This document shows, in pieces, positions 63,001-64,000 of a stretch of DNA of 64,000 bases (position 1 is its first letter; each line of letters begins with the position of its first letter). The notes beneath the pieces were generated by a model that did no database searches, was not told the origin of the DNA, and saw nothing but the letters and a program-made list of their open reading frames with translations. Position numbers and translations under genes: made by a program. The DNA lies in assembly GCF_027244095.1 (NCBI RefSeq), contig NC_069669.1:10380501-10444500 (forward strand), written 5' to 3'. Source of the stretch: Hemicordylus capensis (taxonomy: Eukaryota; Chordata; Lepidosauria; Squamata; Cordylidae).

Positions 63001-64000
63001 CTGCGGCAAGTGTCTGTATACAGGAGAAGCCCTGATTTAGCTTGGGACCAGCTTTCTCATGCTGGACTTCATGTCTCTGCACGGGGGACCCATACAAATA
63101 GTGAGAGCGTGGCCCTCGTGGGGGCCGTACAATGAGCAGCCCCTATTTCAGCTGAGGGGTGGCTTTCTCGTGCTGGACTTTATGTCTTTGCACTGGGGAG
63201 CCCCACAACTGTGGCAAGTGTCTGTATACTGGAGAAACCCTGATTTAGCTGGGGAGTGGCTTTCTGGTGCTGGACTTTATGTCTTTGCACTGGGGAGCCC
63301 CGCAACTGTGGCAAGTGTCTGTATACTGGAGAAGCCCTGATTTAGCTGGGGAGTGGCTTTCTCGTGCTGGACTTTATGTCTTTGCACTGGGGAGCCCCGC
63401 AACTGTGGCAAGTGTCTGTATACTGGAGAAGCCCTGATTTAGCTGGGGAGTGGCTTTCTCGTGCTGGACTTTATGTCTTTGCACTGGGGAGCCCCACAAC
63501 TGTGGCAAGTGTCTGTATACTGGAGAAGCCCTGATTTAGCTGGGGAGTGGCTTTCTGGTGCTGGACTTTATGTCTTTGCACTGGGGAGCCCTGCAACTGT
63601 GGCAAGTGTCTGTATACTGGAGAAGCCCTGATTTAGCTGGGGAGTGGCTTTCTGGTGCTGGACTTTATGTCTTTGCACTGGGGAGCCCCACAACTGCGGC
63701 AAGTGTCTGTATACTGGAGAAGCCCTGATTTAGCTGGGGAGCAGCTTTCTCGTGCTGGACTTCATGTCTCTGCACTGGGGACCCATACAAATAGTGAGAG
63801 CGTGGCCCTTGTAGGGGCCGTACAAGGAGCAGCCCCTATTTCAGCTGAGGGGTGGCTTTCTCGTGCTGGACTTTATGTCTTTGCACTGGGGAGCCCCACA
63901 ACTGTGGCAAGTGTCTGTATACTGGAGAAGCCCTGATTTAGCTGGGGAGTGGCTTTCTGGTGCTGGACTTTATGTCTTTGCACTGGGGAGCCCTACAACT
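63001..64000 (+). repeat. 97/111-bp satellite block, cut by the window edge
   Basis: About ten units, with 111-bp variants near 63065 and 63745. The next A fragment would be expected just past 64000. Confidence 0.9.

Larger units (their letters stand above)
44521..64000 (+). repeat. Macrosatellite: 97-bp satellite plus PLE fragment, ~3-kb higher-order repeat
   Basis: The marker GATCAGGCTGGGGATATCAG occurs at 45600, 48647, 51517, 54655, 57752 and 60892, giving periods of 3047, 2870, 3138, 3097 and 3140 bp. Each higher-order unit holds one PLE fragment A and a block of 97-bp units (with a 111-bp variant carrying CATACAAATAGTGAGAG). From the third unit on it also holds one 97-bp unit plus a shorter PLE fragment B. 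The array continues past the right edge. Identity between units is high, pointing to recent homogenisation. Confidence 0.92.

Overview
The window looks like a squamate reptile (lizard-type) nuclear genome. The evidence is one spliced vertebrate receptor gene, low gene density, and a typical squamate repeat mix: Sauria-type SINEs with a CTTTACCTTT tail, a BovB/RTE LINE 3' end, CR1/L2-type LINE 3' ends with TTCTTATG-like termini, many palindromic MITEs, and a SINE whose head fuses 5S rRNA-like and tRNA-Ala-like sequence. The species cannot be fixed from sequence alone.

Left part (1-26 kb). I recognise one short coding exon. On the minus strand, 5205-5259 encodes MSQLSVKEHLDGILNDFE followed by a GTAGGT donor, which matches the alternative first exon of Septin-9. 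If this is right, 1-5204 is SEPTIN9 intron and 5.3-26 kb is spacer between two divergent genes. The rest is layered, partly nested repeats plus a few stretches with no recognised repeat.

Middle part (26.4-40 kb). GALR2 (galanin receptor 2) lies on the plus strand in two coding exons, 26426-26799 and 29463-30216. They join at the DR|Y codon after TM3 and give a complete 375-residue class A GPCR. A 3' splice site seven bases before the ATG predicts an upstream 5'UTR exon. Downstream come LINE and SINE copies, a BovB fragment, a near-identical 244-bp tandem duplication (37.07-37.56 kb), a three-copy ~113-bp repeat (39.3-39.6 kb), and a CpG-rich promoter-like island with two inverted CCAAT boxes (39.7-40.26 kb).

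Right part (40.9-64 kb, open at the right edge). This is a large tandem array. At its left margin are decayed satellite units, a captured and duplicated CORE-type SINE, and three diverged copies of an exon-intron-exon-like block. From about 44.5 kb it becomes a higher-order repeat of about 2.9-3.1 kb built from (i) 97-bp satellite units with a 111-bp variant and (ii) a 1.2-1.3 kb fragment of a Penelope-like retroelement. Each fragment carries N-terminal PLE protein remnants, a hammerhead-ribozyme-like motif, and an internal 54-bp VNTR. From the third repeat on, a second, shorter PLE fragment with its own hammerhead-like motif is added. Ten plus-strand hammerhead-like motifs therefore recur at regular spacing, downstream of and in the plus direction from the CpG island. 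This ribozyme-bearing macrosatellite is the most unusual thing in the window. Whether it is transcribed, or whether any motif cleaves, cannot be told from sequence alone.
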